Source: Atherinomorus stipes
Taxonomy: Eukaryota > Chordata > Actinopteri > Atheriniformes > Atherinidae
Assembly: GCA_023101725.1 (NCBI GenBank)
Contig: JALJCO010013439.1
Span: 1 to 64,000, forward strand
Direction: 5' to 3'
DNA: 64,000 nt
Shown here: in pieces, positions 24,991 through 38,701 of the stretch
How the letters are laid out: each line of letters opens with the position of its first letter
Numbering within the stretch: position 1 is the first letter of the stretch
Position numbers and translations under genes: made by a program
Notes under the pieces: generated by a model
What the model saw: the letters and a program-made list of their open reading frames with translations, nothing else
What the model was told of the DNA's origin: nothing
Database searches by the model: none

Positions 24991-25604
24991 TGTGACAGGC
25001 AGTGATCAATGTACAGTGTAGTTTAGATTTAGACCCCAATCTCAATTCTCCCCCTTCCCCCTTCCCCTCCATATTGCACATTCTCGTGTAGGGGTAGGGG
25101 TGTCCTGATTCTGTTAGGGTTTGAAAACCATTCAAACAAAGGCTTTTCACACTTACAATGACGGGGTATGACAATCACTGGCAAGATGGCTGCTACCGAG
25201 GCCAAAAATATCCACAAATGTAAATATTTCTCCATAGATAAAGTTTAAAAACATGAAAACCATTGTATTGTCTAGTTTAATGCTTTTTAAATGTTTAACT
25301 TTCATTTTCTTTGTAAAATGCACATGAAAAAAATTGCTAGTACTACTTCAGTTACATAAATGCTACATGGTTGAAAACCAGCGGTGTTCTGTTGGCAGCT
25401 CTAATAATCTACAGTGAAAGATGATGAATAAAAGCTTCAGCAACATCTCTGCTGGTCTTCATTTACATGGAGGTCGTTTGTGGGATATAACGCAAGCAGG
25501 ATTGTCACACAAAGATCGAACTTGCTTGTGAACATTAACCACCAATGGCTTGATTTCTCAAAATTTGAAGAACTTTATTTTACTTGGCAAGGGCCAATAG
25601 GAAG

Positions 25605-27465
<1,861 letters not shown>

Positions 27466-28711
27466 ATAGGAAGGGGTATGGGGTAGGGGTAGAAAAAAGG
27501 ATTGAGATTGGGCCTTAGTCTAAGCATAGATGGCTAAAAAAACCTTTCATTTTCAGACCAGGGGTTGACCAATTTTAGCCTAGACATCTAAGGACCATTA
27601 GATGTCTATTAGACCGAGAAATGCTCCGTGCATGTTTAAAGAGTTTAAAATGTGAAGTGACTTCATGATCAAACCTAAGGCTACCTGCCAAAACAAAGCA
27701 CCGCCTTCTTTCTTCCTGTAGAAAAATAGTTCCTCTAATGAAACTGGAGCCTTTTTTAGCATCTGTGGACAAGCAGACATCTGATCCTCTTTGAAGCACG
27801 AGCCCCTGATGAAGATGGTGAATAATAAGGATTATTTATCTTCTTTTCCTCAACAAAAACGACGTATCCTAAATTAGATAGCACACCCTTGATCTTGGAG
27901 TCTTGTGAAAACAGTTAGCTGTAGATGTTTAAAGTCTTGTATAAAACACTCCCTCCCCATTTTATCCTGACTCATCTGATCTTTGACTTTTCCAAACCTT
28001 TATTCCTCGTTACTGGTTCCTGGTCTGTTTGTACAAGCTTCCCAGTCCACGAGGTAGCAAGCATCACTAAAACATATTCTCCACCATCATGCTTCATTCT
28101 TGAGGTTTCTACCCAGAAAAGATGTTTTTGGTCTGAGTTAAACATATCCATGGTTTAATGAAAGTAAACAAACAACGCTGTAATTTGTTTGGTACAAACA
28201 ATGTTTGCCCCTCTTTAATTTTCATTCATCTTTTTCTGATGGTAAATGAAGGACTTTGACAGAAGCAGCTGCAGGAATCATCAGTAGGTCTTTTAAGGCA
28301 CTTAGAGGTCCTTAAAACATCTGATTTTATACATTTTTGCTGAGTAAAAAATGTTTTGTGGGTAAACTCGATGCTACAGCCAATCATTAAAACACAGATG
28401 GCCATTTTTACAGTATTTGTGATTTTTTTCAACATTGATCAATTCATTTTAGATGATAAAGGGATGAATTTGAAGTCCTTACCAAAACATTTTTCTGAGA
28501 GCTTAAAGCCTGGATCAGACTACACAAATTTAGCCCCATTTTGGCCTGACAAAGACATCACAGACAGTTGCTCACTGTTGTGCCGATAGGGGATTATTAC
28601 GCTTACCGGAACTTCCCAGTATTTGGGAATTTCCTCTTCTGGGCCATTTTAACAACAGCCGTTCCTGCTCTGTTATACTGTTTAAATCGGATAAACTCCA
28701 AACATACTTAA

Positions 28712-29315
28712 AGTCGTACTTCCATGGTCATTTCATTAATATTTCTGTGTTCTCCATTATTATTGAATGCATTCTGCATCGTTTCTGTTTAAAAAAACCT
28801 TCTGGTATCTTTGTATCCAGCTGTATTTGTATACTAGAAGAGAGGCTTGTGGTCCAACGGCAGGCTTTTCCGGGTCCTTCTCATGAATTTCCGTCTGATT
28901 GGCTGCCTCCCATCAGTGTATGAAGGAAGCTCCGCCCTCCGCTCTTATTTCGTTACAGACAGGAAATAGAGCCGACAAACAAGTTTGTTCCGCGATGCTA
29001 ACAAACAGTTAGCTAATTAGCTTCTCAACTCCAAGCTACAGTCGTGCTGTCTTTACTTCTAGTGTGTAGTGGAGGGTTAGCTGCCTTCCAATGGACAGAT
29101 AGAAACCCCACGTGGGATACGCTATTTGCAATGTGACGTAGAAGTGCGAGCCTGTTCCCGATTCGCTCTTCTCTTCGTATTGTTTCTCTGATGAGAAAGC
29201 ACAGCCGACTGGGGGGAACGCAACGCTAGCAAGTCAGCATGTGTAAGTAAACAAGGGGAAACCCTCCATATTTCAGAAGGAGCAAGTTAAACGGGTTTTC
29301 AGTGGAAGGACGCCT
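28712..29315 (+). mobile_element. TTAA-flanked MITE, 604 bp, copy A
   Basis: TTAA at 28708-28711 and 29316-29319. The ends are AGTCGTACTTCCATGGTC and, reversed from the right, AGGCGTCCTTCCACTGAAAA. The same 604-bp sequence is present in reverse orientation at 46416-47019. Confidence 0.85.
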
Positions 29316-29376
29316 TTAAGTTTTCATTCCAGACTGAAGTGATACTAAGGAAGAAGTGGATCAAAGCGATCGATTC

Positions 29377-29764
29377 GCCGCGGTGAAAGGTCGAACTTTA
29401 TAATAAAACAACACACGTTTGTTTGTAGCCGGTGGGGCACAACACCGCACGACACCGGCACTTCACAGCATGTTAGAATTAGCCAGCTAGCGTTTACTGA
29501 CGTGCTTAACATTGTGCGTCTTAAAACACACAAACATCTGAAAATTGGGTCTGTACCCCCCTGTTTCCAGTGGAACAACTGGGGACTGCCAAGAAAGGAG
29601 ACGCTTTCAGATGCTTGTGTGTTTTCAGCTGCACAAAGTTAGGCACGTCATCAAGCTGGCTAATGCTAGCCTGCTAACGCTAGCCTGCTAACACGACTGT
29701 GTAGTCTGCCGGCTACAAACAAACGTGTGTTGTTTTATTATAAAGTTCGGTCCTTCACCGCGGC
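29377..29764. repeat. inverted repeat, 56-bp arms
   Basis: Arms 29377-29432 and 29709-29764 are reverse complements with about three mismatches (share acaaacaaacgtgtgttg). The spacer of 276 bp includes a short tandem of gctagcctgctaac units near 29660-29690. Probably the ends of another small element. Confidence 0.8.
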
Positions 29765-32700
29765 GAAGCGATGCTTCACGATCGCGACTCAGAAAGACTG
29801 CGTGTCAGAATTTTTGGGATTTGTCCGACTAGCATGACATGTCCTGCAACGGGTTCCTACATATCGACCAATAGAAGGACAGTGCGCCCCTAGCTTCCAC
29901 CAGAGAGACGCTCAGGAGTGCCGGTACACAAACAACATTGCGAAAAGGGGGAGAGACACAGCCGCTCTCCGGTGGAGCGGTGGAACGGAGGAGAGATTTT
30001 TGGAGCTGTGGCATCAGTTTCCGCCTCTTTGATGTGCAGAATGGAGAGCCCATACTGTACTGGCATAGCCAGAAAAAAGCATTGGGTGTGCACCAGGTGC
30101 ACCAGCAAATACTGGGTGTGCCAAATTTATTTTCAACAGTGTTCAAAACGAACATTCAAAAGAGTGTATGTCTCTCGAATTACTTTATTAACGCAAAACA
30201 TATCCACATGATGTGTGTGTTCTATCAGTAATAGTCAACAGTAGTTCACAGCCGGTCTAAACATTCACGCATATGACACGCTCTCAAATAAATCAGTGAC
30301 AAAGTCATAGAAAAAGCACACTTTGTGCTGAAATAAAAACACCGCAAAAACATGACGGACAATGCACCCAATGAGATGAACATATTGAAATATTACACGC
30401 GTGTACTCATCCACTCTCAGAGCCATAACTAACCACAAAACGCATGATCATCAAAGTTAATTAACCTTCTGAACACACTTATTGGGTGCAGAGTATAGAC
30501 AGTGATGCTGCTGCACTGCGCAGCTCTACGTTAAAGGGAAGACGGCAGCTTGGCCATGAACGCGTTATTATTCCATCATGTGTCTGGCTTCATGTGGTTG
30601 CTGTGTTTTCCGACATGCGCTCTGTCAGGTGGAGCGTACACCTGTGAGGACGCACATTTGTGGTTTTGTATAGGACCACATACTTTTTTCACTTTATGGC
30701 AGTTTTTTAAAATAGTGTCTCTGGGTCAGCTGGACTTTGCTCTCGTGGCCAGCAGACTGTGGTCAGCCTGATGTTTTTGGGGCCCTGCTTGGCACTGGGC
30801 GTCCTGCGTGCAGTGCGTGATGCTCCTGGTGGAAGCAACGGTGCTGATCACAGTCCTGTTTCCCCACAAGCTCTTTTTCAAAGATGAGCAGCAAGAGGCT
30901 TTTCAGTCTCTCTTTGCGCATCATCGCTCTGCTGGTGGATTTAATCCTGTTTACAACTGGAAACAGGCTCCACAGAGAAACTGGAACAGGCAGCGTTACC
31001 AGAATACCAGTAAAGATTTCATGTTAAACATCTTTGTCATGAGTTCAGTACTTCGTATGGACAGGAATTGATGTCCCCCGTCCACTTGCCATTTAATGAG
31101 TGACCCAAACAGTCAATTCAGGGGCCTCCAAACCAAGTGACTGATTGACAGCTGATGTCCCGCCTCCCCATCTTGTGTTGTCACTATGCGATGATCAGAC
31201 AGTTGTCTGTCTGGCGCCGTTCTTGTAGTGTGACCACTCGTGAGTAACAAGACACCATCCGATTTTATGACACGTCTGTTAATCTGACTTAGCGACCGTT
31301 GTAAACAATGAAAAAAATGGCGTAGTCTGATCCTGGCATTAGAGAGTGGATACCTGAGGGTCGAGCAGTCACTCTCTAAAAATGCTGTCATTGGCAGCTA
31401 ATGTGGGGCACCAGTGTTAGCCTTTATGGTGGGGTGGGGTTTTTTCTGTTTAAAACAATGAAAGTGACAGATCAGCCTTGATGTTATCACTTACAGTATG
31501 TGAGCATGAAAAACCTTAATTACAGGATCAGTGGTTGGGTCGTTCAGATATATTGTCACCTCAGGACACAGACTCTGTTGTCCAGGCTGCAGGACACAGA
31601 GGACGACTCAGCAGTTGTCCTCAGGGCTGTCCTGCTCCTCAACTCGGGTTTTAACTTCTAAATCTGAGCAGAGGAGCTAAATTCACTGCAATTTATTACC
31701 AGCACTTTAAAGTTTCAACTTTAACTTTTATGGGTTTTACTTAGTTTTTCTTTTTGTTTTGTTTTTTATGTGTGATGCATGTTACTCATTTGTTTGTCTG
31801 AAACTTGTTTTGGATGGCTCTCAAGTTTTCAAGATTGCTTGGAGTGAGATTGAGACTGTGGCGGTGCGGGGGTCATTGCTATGCATACGTTTGTTTGCAT
31901 CGGTCATTGATGAGTTTCTTTCAGAAAGAATAGAAAATGTATGAATGTTTCTCTTCAGCACAGCTACAACGAGATTCCTATTAAGTTCAACATGAACATC
32001 ATTTTATAGAGGGGATTATCTGTAGAGGATTTAAGAAAACAGATTCACATCAAAAAAGTCTTTATTGCTCGTCATACATGAAAACAGTCCATTTTTTTCT
32101 TTATTGAGGATGATATGTACATTCATAGCCACACGAAGTCTTTATCTATAGTTCGTGTTCATTCATTTTTTTGGTTGGTTTGTTTGTTCCCCAACTAAGG
32201 GAACTACTATAAACACAAAGCTATTTCTTTTATTTTTCGTTAGGAACATTGATCAGAGCTTAACGTGGCTTTTCTTTCACAAACCTAAAAACTTAATAAC
32301 CTCCGTGGATAAAATATTAAGGATACTTAGTCTTCAACAACTGTAACAGCTCTAGGCTCTAAGCTAATTGTTAATTCTGCATGCTAAATTGCTAAATTAC
32401 CTTCCCTATCCCAGTTTAGCACATAAGCATGCTAGCATTTGCAAATTAGTTGTAAGAAAAAAAAAGAGAGTGCAAATGAGGCTCGTGGGAGTGTATTCTG
32501 TAGTGGTTTGGACATAAAGCAGATTGCAGGACAAGCAGAAACAAGCGGACCTGATGAAGGGACTTGATCCAAAACAACATGTTTAATTTAATGTCAGCTT
32601 TCATTGTCCAGTAGTTCATCACAAAACCATAAATATGAACTTCACGGTCCTGTTAGGCTAAGCTCTGGGGATCACTGAAGTGAGGAAAAGCTTATAAAAG

Positions 32701-32907
32701 AATCATGAATATGAACAAAATCTAAGGGCTAATCATTTTGAAGAAGGTTACATTTAAACTTTGACCTGCAAGTCAGCTAAAGAGTAAGTTGTACAGAGTT
32801 GAAGAGCTGGAATCAAGGCTCGGTTTGACCCTTCACTTCCATTTGGAGAGCTTGATTTCCTCTTCTCCTTCATCCCTGATATGGCCAGCTCGTCTGTCAG
32901 AGCAGAC

Positions 32908-33099
32908 GTGGGGAACCTTGGCCCTCATCCTGCAGGATTGCCATGTGTCCCTGCTTCAACATACCTGATTCAAATTATTGAGTCACTGTGCAGAACTTCA
33001 TAGGATGTCAGATTCATTTGATTTAATTCAGGCGTGTTAGAGGGACACATGGAAAACCTGCAGGACTGCAGCCCTTAAAGACCAGGGTTCCTCACCACT
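32908..33099. mobile_element. eroded MITE related to 9469-9681
   Basis: The left ggggaaccttggccct and right aggguctcac-like end (ccagggttcctcacc) are inverted. The same internal pair, cctgattcaaat / atttaattcaggcgtgtt, is present. Confidence 0.5.
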
Positions 33100-33180
33100 G
33101 TGGTAGAAGGATGGAAATGGCTGTGTGGTTTAGTTAAGGCTGAGGTGCAGAGGGATGTGAGACCTTACCCGTATCATATA

Positions 33181-34778
33181 CAGTGGGTACGGAAAGTATT
33201 CAGACCCCTTTAAACTTTTCACTCTTTCTTTCATTGCAGCCATTTGCTAAAATAAAAAAAAGTTCATTTTATTTCTCATTAATGTACACTCAGCACCCCA
33301 TCTTGACAGAAAAAAAACTGAAATACAGACATTTTTGAAAATATATTTTAGAAGAAAAACTGAAATATCACATGGTCATAAGTATTCAGACCCTTTGCTC
33401 AGTACTGAGTAGAAGCACCTTCTGAGCTCGTACAGCCATGAGTCTTCTTGGGAATGATGCAGCCAGTGTTCCACACCTGGATTTGGGATCCTCTGCCATT
33501 CTTGCTTGCAGATCCTCTCCAGTTCTGTCAGGTTGGATGGTGAACGGTGGTAGACAGACATTTTCAGGTCTCTCCAGAGATGCTCAATTAAGTCAGGGCT
33601 CTGGCTGGACCAGTCAAGAATGGTCCCAGAATTGTTCTGAAGCAACTCCTTTGTTATTTTAGGGTCATTGTCTTGTTGGAAGGTGAACCTTCGGCCAGTC
33701 TGAAGTCCTGAGCACTCTGGAAGAGGTTTTCTTCCAGGATTTCTCTGTACTTGGCCACATTCATCTTTCCTTCAACTGCAACCAGTCGTCCTGTCCCTGC
33801 AGCTGAAAAACACTCCCATACCATGATGCTGCCACCACCATGTTTCACTGTTGGGATGGTATTGGGCAGGTGATCAGCAGTGCCTGGTTTTCTCCACACA
33901 CCGCTTAGAATTAACTCCAAAAAGTTCAGTCTTGGTCTCATCAGACCAGAGAATCTTATTTTTCACAGTCTGGGAGTCCTTCATGTGGTTTTTGGCAAAC
34001 TCTATGCGGGCTTTCATATGTCTTGCACTGAGGAGAGGCTTCCATCGGGCCACTCTGCCATAAAGCCCCGACTGGTGGAGGCTGCAGTGATAGTTGACTT
34101 TGTGGACTTTCTCCATCTCCCTACTGCATCTCTGGAGCTCAGCCACAGTGATCTTTGGCTTCTTCTTTACCTCTCTCAACAAGGCTCTTCTCCCATGATT
34201 GCTCGGTTTGGATGGACGGCCGGGTCTAGGAAGAGTTCTGGTCGTCCCAAACTTCTTCCATTTAAGGACTATGGAGGCCACCGTGCTCTTAGGAACCTTT
34301 AGTGCTGCAGAAATTCTTTTGTAACCTTGTCCAGATCTGTGCCTCACCACAATTCTGTCTCTGAGCTCCTTGGACAGTTCCTGCCACCTCATGATCCTCA
34401 TTTGCTCTGACATGTGAGCTGTAAGGTCTTATATAGACAGGTGTGTGCCTTTCCTAATCAAGTCCAATCAGTTTAATTAAACACAGCTGGACTCCAATGA
34501 AGGAGTAGAACCATCTCAAGGAGGATCAGAAGTAATGGACAGCATATGAGTTAAATATAAGCATCAGAGCAAAGTGTCTGAATACCTATGACCATGTAAT
34601 ATTTCAATTTTTCTTTTTGAATAAATTTACCAAAATTTCTACATTTCTGTTTTTTTTTCTGTCAAGATGAGTGTACATTAATGAGAAATAAAATGAATTT
34701 TTTTTATTTTAGCAAATGGCTGCAATGAAACAAAAAGTAAAAAGTTTAAAGGGGTCTGAATACTTTCCATATCCATTG
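33181..34778 (-). mobile_element. Tc1-like transposon, full length (1598 bp)
   Basis: Inserted at TA (33179-33180 and 34779-34780). The ends are CAGTGGGTACGGAAAGTATT and, reversed from the right, CAATGGATATGGAAAGTATT. The inverted repeats extend about 130 bp (cagccatttgctaaaataaa; tgtcaagatg). One transposase pseudogene is on the reverse strand. The structure is intact but the ends carry a few mismatches, so this is an old insertion. Confidence 0.93.
33376..34413 (-). pseudogene. Tc1 transposase, frameshifted
   Basis: The N-terminal part (34413 down to 33874) starts MSEQMRIMRWQELSKELRD, has the paired HTH region (GYKRISAALKVPKSTVASIV; GRPSK) and reaches ILWSDETKTELFG, the first catalytic Asp. 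The frame then breaks. The middle part (33941-33654) carries HGGGSIMVWECFSAAGTG. The last part (33645-33376) carries SSQSPDLIEHLWRDLK, where the usual SPDLNPIE(N)LW is damaged and the expected DNDPKH segment is corrupted (NKTMTLK). It cannot be active. Confidence 0.93.
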
Positions 34779-35552
34779 TATAACCTTGCATTATGATTTT
34801 TAACAGTGCAGCCAACTCTCTGCATGGCAGCTCCCCATCCACTGATGTGTAAATGTATGTGATGACACTTGTAATTAGCCATTTTCAGATAATATGGTTT
34901 GAAAATCTTCATCTGGCTTTCTTGGCTCTCTTCTCACATCGTCTCTGCTACTCCACCCCTGAGGAACGTTGCTATCATACTAGAGCTCCAATCTACTCAT
35001 AAAAGATGGTGGGAAGAGCCAGCTGAAGTCACTGATAACTTCCGTGATAACTTCACACATTTGAAAAATGACTTCAGCAACCAGATACGTAAAGAAAAAA
35101 GAAAAGAGAAGAACACTAGGGATGAAGTTGCCTCATCTGCAGACAAATGTGAAAGCAGGAGATAGTGCTGTGGCACGGCGTGGAGCAGCATTACAGTAGC
35201 TGAGCCTGTGGAGGATAGATCTTCCTTTTGTTCAAGGTTAAATTCTTCATTTATGCTGCTCAACTGGCTGCACTGATGATTGGTTACGCAGGACTCCACA
35301 GGGAAATGCAGTCATTTACTGCCCTGATGGAGATATTGATAAAGTCATAATAACATTGATAGAAAGTCATTAAGCAAAAGCTCTTACTGCAGATTAAAAC
35401 CTTGAGCTGGACATTATGTGACAGCAGCCTATTATACAACCATAACTTAGCAGCTGCTTTATTAATCTGTCACTCATTTGATGAATGGTTTTCACTCCAG
35501 CTCCAACCGCGCCGCCTTCAAACTTGATAATTGTTTCTTCTTTTGCTTGCAG

Positions 35553-35651
35553 GAGGCGAATGCTACGAGTACAAGTGGTTCAGCAACAGTTCTCCAAACT
35601 CTAGCCGCCCAGATTTATGGTGTCAGCGCTCAGATGGACTCAATGTCACTG
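35553..35651 (+). CDS. thsd7a: thsd7a exon: membrane-proximal Cys segment
   Basis: A 99-bp exon, phase 1 in and phase 1 out, with acceptor ttgcttgcag and donor gtagga. It reads GGECYEYKWFSNSS, then PNSSRPDLWCQRSDGLNVTG. CYEYKW and WCQRSDG(L/I)NVTGG are diagnostic of THSD7A as I remember the human protein, and the spacing from the previous exon's last cysteine is the same. Three N-glycosylation sequons are visible (two NSS and one NVT). The length is a multiple of 3, so skipping it preserves the frame. The intron before it is 20.1 kb and packed with transposons. Confidence 0.93.
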
Positions 35652-35781
35652 GTAGGAAGTTTGGCTTTTAATGTGAAAGTCTGTATAAACTTAGAGGTTT
35701 GGGGCAAATATGGTTTGTAACCACATATTAGGACCTGAAAATGGTTATAATTTGATTTAAAGCTAAAAAATTACCTTGAAA

Positions 35782-35784
<3 letters not shown>

Positions 35785-35823
<39 letters not shown>
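35785..35823. repeat. (TA)n microsatellite
   Basis: About 19 TA units, followed directly by a truncated transposon end. Confidence 0.95.
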
Positions 35824-35826
<3 letters not shown>

Positions 35827-36163
35827 TGCAGTTCGGTTCGATACTTAAGTGTCACGGTTTGATCTTTTTTCAATACAAAAAGTACATTTTCCTGAACTTT
35901 TTTTTAACCCAATATCCTTTTGTCCTCAATGGCTTACCATCAGGATCATACTCAACGTGGAAACCCAAGTAGTTCCAAATGCCAGATCTGAATGTAGTCG
36001 TACACAGATCCACCAAGTTTTCAACACAGAGCTCATAGCTAGAACACAAGTTGATAAAATAAATTAAAAACTCTGTATTGTTCAATATTCGACACACAGT
36101 GCTCGTGGTTCGATACAGACCTGTACGGTTCAGTTGATAGAAATACATGCATTGTTGCACCCC
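35827..36163. mobile_element. hAT-like fragment with TTCGGTTCGATAC end
   Basis: The left gttcggttcgatacttaa and right gtggttcgatacagacctgt, then gcattgttgcacccctaa match the inverted, GGTTCGATAC-rich ends of fish hAT MITEs (TAGGGGTGCAAC...). The left terminus appears lost beside the TA array, so no target duplication can be shown. Confidence 0.5.
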
Positions 36164-36208
36164 TAATATACTTTACATATATATATACAGTATATGTTTA
36201 TATGTATA

Positions 36209-36758
36209 CAGTCGTGCTCAAGGTTATTGACACTCTCCAATTGAAGAAGGAAAAAATCAGTTGTCAGTGTAGTAAGTTGAAATTGACCAAAGTAATAATA
36301 AATAAAAATTCTGGGAAAATCGTAACACTGAAATTGAATTGTGGTTCAAAGTAAATATTAAAAACAAACACACAAAAGATAAAACAAACCAACAAGCATA
36401 GTGGGGCTCTGAAGCTAAAATTTTATTGTGCAGCATTCTAAGGCAATCGCTGCAATCAGGGTTTTTCTGTATTGCTTAAAAGACTTTTACACCTACTGAC
36501 AGGAGTTTTGGTCCACATTTTACTGGAAAGGTGCTCTAATGTGTCTGGGCTAGTTTTGTTTGTTGTTGTTTTTTTTTTTTTGTTTATTTTTATTATTATT
36601 ATTTCCAACCACAATTCAAAAGCAATATTTTATTTCATAATATAATTTTGTAAATTTGTATGTATTATTAGTTTCTTAAGTTTCTTTTTATTGGAATTAT
36701 TATTGTGAATTTAGCCTTTTCCTTAATTGGAGGGGGTCAGTAATCTCGAGCACGACTG
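36209..36758. mobile_element. mariner-like MITE family, copy 3
   Basis: TA|CAGTCGTGCTCAAGGTTATT at the left and CTCGAGCACGACTG|TA at the right, so the TA duplication is intact. 550 bp. It shares the internal body with copies 1, 2, 4 and 5 and is only 219 bp from copy 4. Confidence 0.9.
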
Positions 36759-36764
36759 TATACT

Positions 36765-36873
<109 letters not shown>

Positions 36874-36977
36874 CATTTACGATTTTTACAATTAATTAGA
36901 AACTTTGTAAATTTTGTAATTAATTAATCTTGATTAATCACATTTTAAAAATTGCCCAAAAAGGTAAAAATTTTTTA

Positions 36978-37514
36978 CAGTCGTCCTCAAAATTAGTCAT
37001 ATCCTCCAATTAAAGAAGAAAAAAAATCTGTCAGTGAAATAAGGTAGAATTGACAAAAGTAATAATAAATAAAAATTCTGCAAAAATCATTACACTGATT
37101 TTGAATTTTGGTTTGAAAGAAATCTTAAAAACAAACGTACAAAAAATAAAACAAGAAAACAAGCATGGTCAGGCTGCGAAGCTAAAATTTTGTTGAGCAA
37201 CATTTTGAGGCGATCACTGCAATCAGATGTTTTCTGTAATGTTCCGAAACACGTCTGCACCTGTTGACAGGTGTTTTTGCCGACTGTTCATGGGAAAGGT
37301 GCTCTAATGTGTCTGCGGCTGTTTTTGTCTTTTCTTTTTTTTCTTTGATTGTTATTTCCAACCATGATCCAAAAACAATACTTTATTTCACTAAATTACA
37401 ATTTCGTAAATTTTTATTTATTATTAGTTTCTTTAGTTTCTTGTTATTTGAATTACTATTGTGAATTTAGCCTTTTCTTTCATTGGAGAATATGACTAAT
37501 TTTGAGCACGACTG
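36978..37514. mobile_element. mariner-like MITE family, copy 4
   Basis: TA|CAGTCGTCCTCAAAATTAGT at the left; ACTAATTTTGAGCACGACTG|TA at the right. The inverted repeats are near-perfect for 25 bp. 537 bp. The best-preserved termini in the family. Confidence 0.92.
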
Positions 37515-38618
37515 TATTTGGATGATTTAAACTTCCAAAACCAAAAAGTTTATGAACTAAACCCAGATAGCTGACATATTTGGGCCACATCCAGGCTACT
37601 GTTGGCATTTGTGACTACGGTACTGGCAATTGTTGTGTGGGCCATATGTCAGTTTTACAGCGAGCATTTTATGGGCCAGAAGTGGTCTGAACACAAGAAG
37701 CCTTCCTTATAGCTATTTCCTTGTGGGCCACATGTGGTGGTCATGTGACAGAACCACATTCATATTTAGTCAACGCCAGAAGTCAAGGCCAATATTTAAC
37801 CAACAGAAATGTACATTTGGGCTCAACGTTTCCTGCTAACTAAGAAAAGCTTAGTTTTCTTTTGACATTGGTGGTTACAAAGTGGTTCACACTAAATAAA
37901 TTAAACTATTGTAAAATGGAAAAAAAAAATCTGGGTGTTGACCACCAACATTCAAACGCATGAGGAGCAAGTGTACAGATCTACACATGGTCTTTCTTTT
38001 CTTTGTGTGGTGCACAGTTATGTTTAATAGCTCACAAAACCTGGACTAAAAGGTGTCAGCTCAGGTTCACCATGACAACAAGCAGCTGATCTGCCCATGT
38101 TGGCTGGATGCTATCAGCAGCGGGAAGCGAAGCAGATAAAAGTCGAGCCGAGCCTTAACGTGCGATGGAAAACAGCTTTAGTCTGTTTTATTGGAGTTTT
38201 GAGCCAGAAAAGATTAGAAGACGTTGCCTCTGTGTTTTGAATAATAGATAGATAGTGCAGCTGAATTTATTCTAAAGGGAGAAACTGCAGCAGCGCTGAA
38301 GCTCAACAAGTCTCAACCACTGCTGGAAGTTTTATGTAGGAGGCAAAGATTTACTCAAAATATCAAAAATACCACAAAAAAAAGCCTTGAAATGTCTGTA
38401 CAGCTATTATCTCATATATAACTTATGATTCTGAGGTTACGCACCTAAAAACGGTCACAAACCACACTGCAGCTGTTACATTACACATAAAATCATCAGC
38501 AACTTCAGAACATCACACTTATTCTTGCAAAAACACTTCAGATCAGATCAGAGACACAAAGATGATGCTTAAGAACCACCACATTCTCCATTTGATTCAG
38601 TTGTCGCCTGATCTGCAG

Positions 38619-38701
38619 GTGGTTGCCCCGCCATGAACCCCCCGGTGGACAACAGCTCCTGTGACCCTCCCTGCGTCATGCCAAAGTCTTTCTGCAGCGA
38701 G
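38619..38701 (+). CDS. thsd7a: thsd7a exon: CDPPC segment
   Basis: An 83-bp exon with acceptor atctgcag and the consensus donor gtaagt, phase 1 in and phase 0 out. It encodes GGCPAMNPPVDNSSC followed by DPPCVMPKSFCSE. The CxPPC and (S/F)YCSE-like pattern aligns without gaps to human THSD7A (GGC...SCNPPC...SYCSE, from memory). One NSS glycosylation sequon is present. It belongs to the extracellular region between the last TSP1 repeat and the EGF-like cysteine motif of the next exon. Confidence 0.93.

Larger units (their letters stand above)
28508..31338. mobile_element. 2.8-kb TIR element with nested insertions
   Basis: The left end GCCTGGATCAGACTACACAA matches the reversed right end GCCAGGATCAGACTACGCC. 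It contains the TTAA element 28712-29315 and a second inverted-repeat structure (29377-29764). No transposase domain is recognised in the 30000-31300 part. The borders are good to a few bases. Confidence 0.6.
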
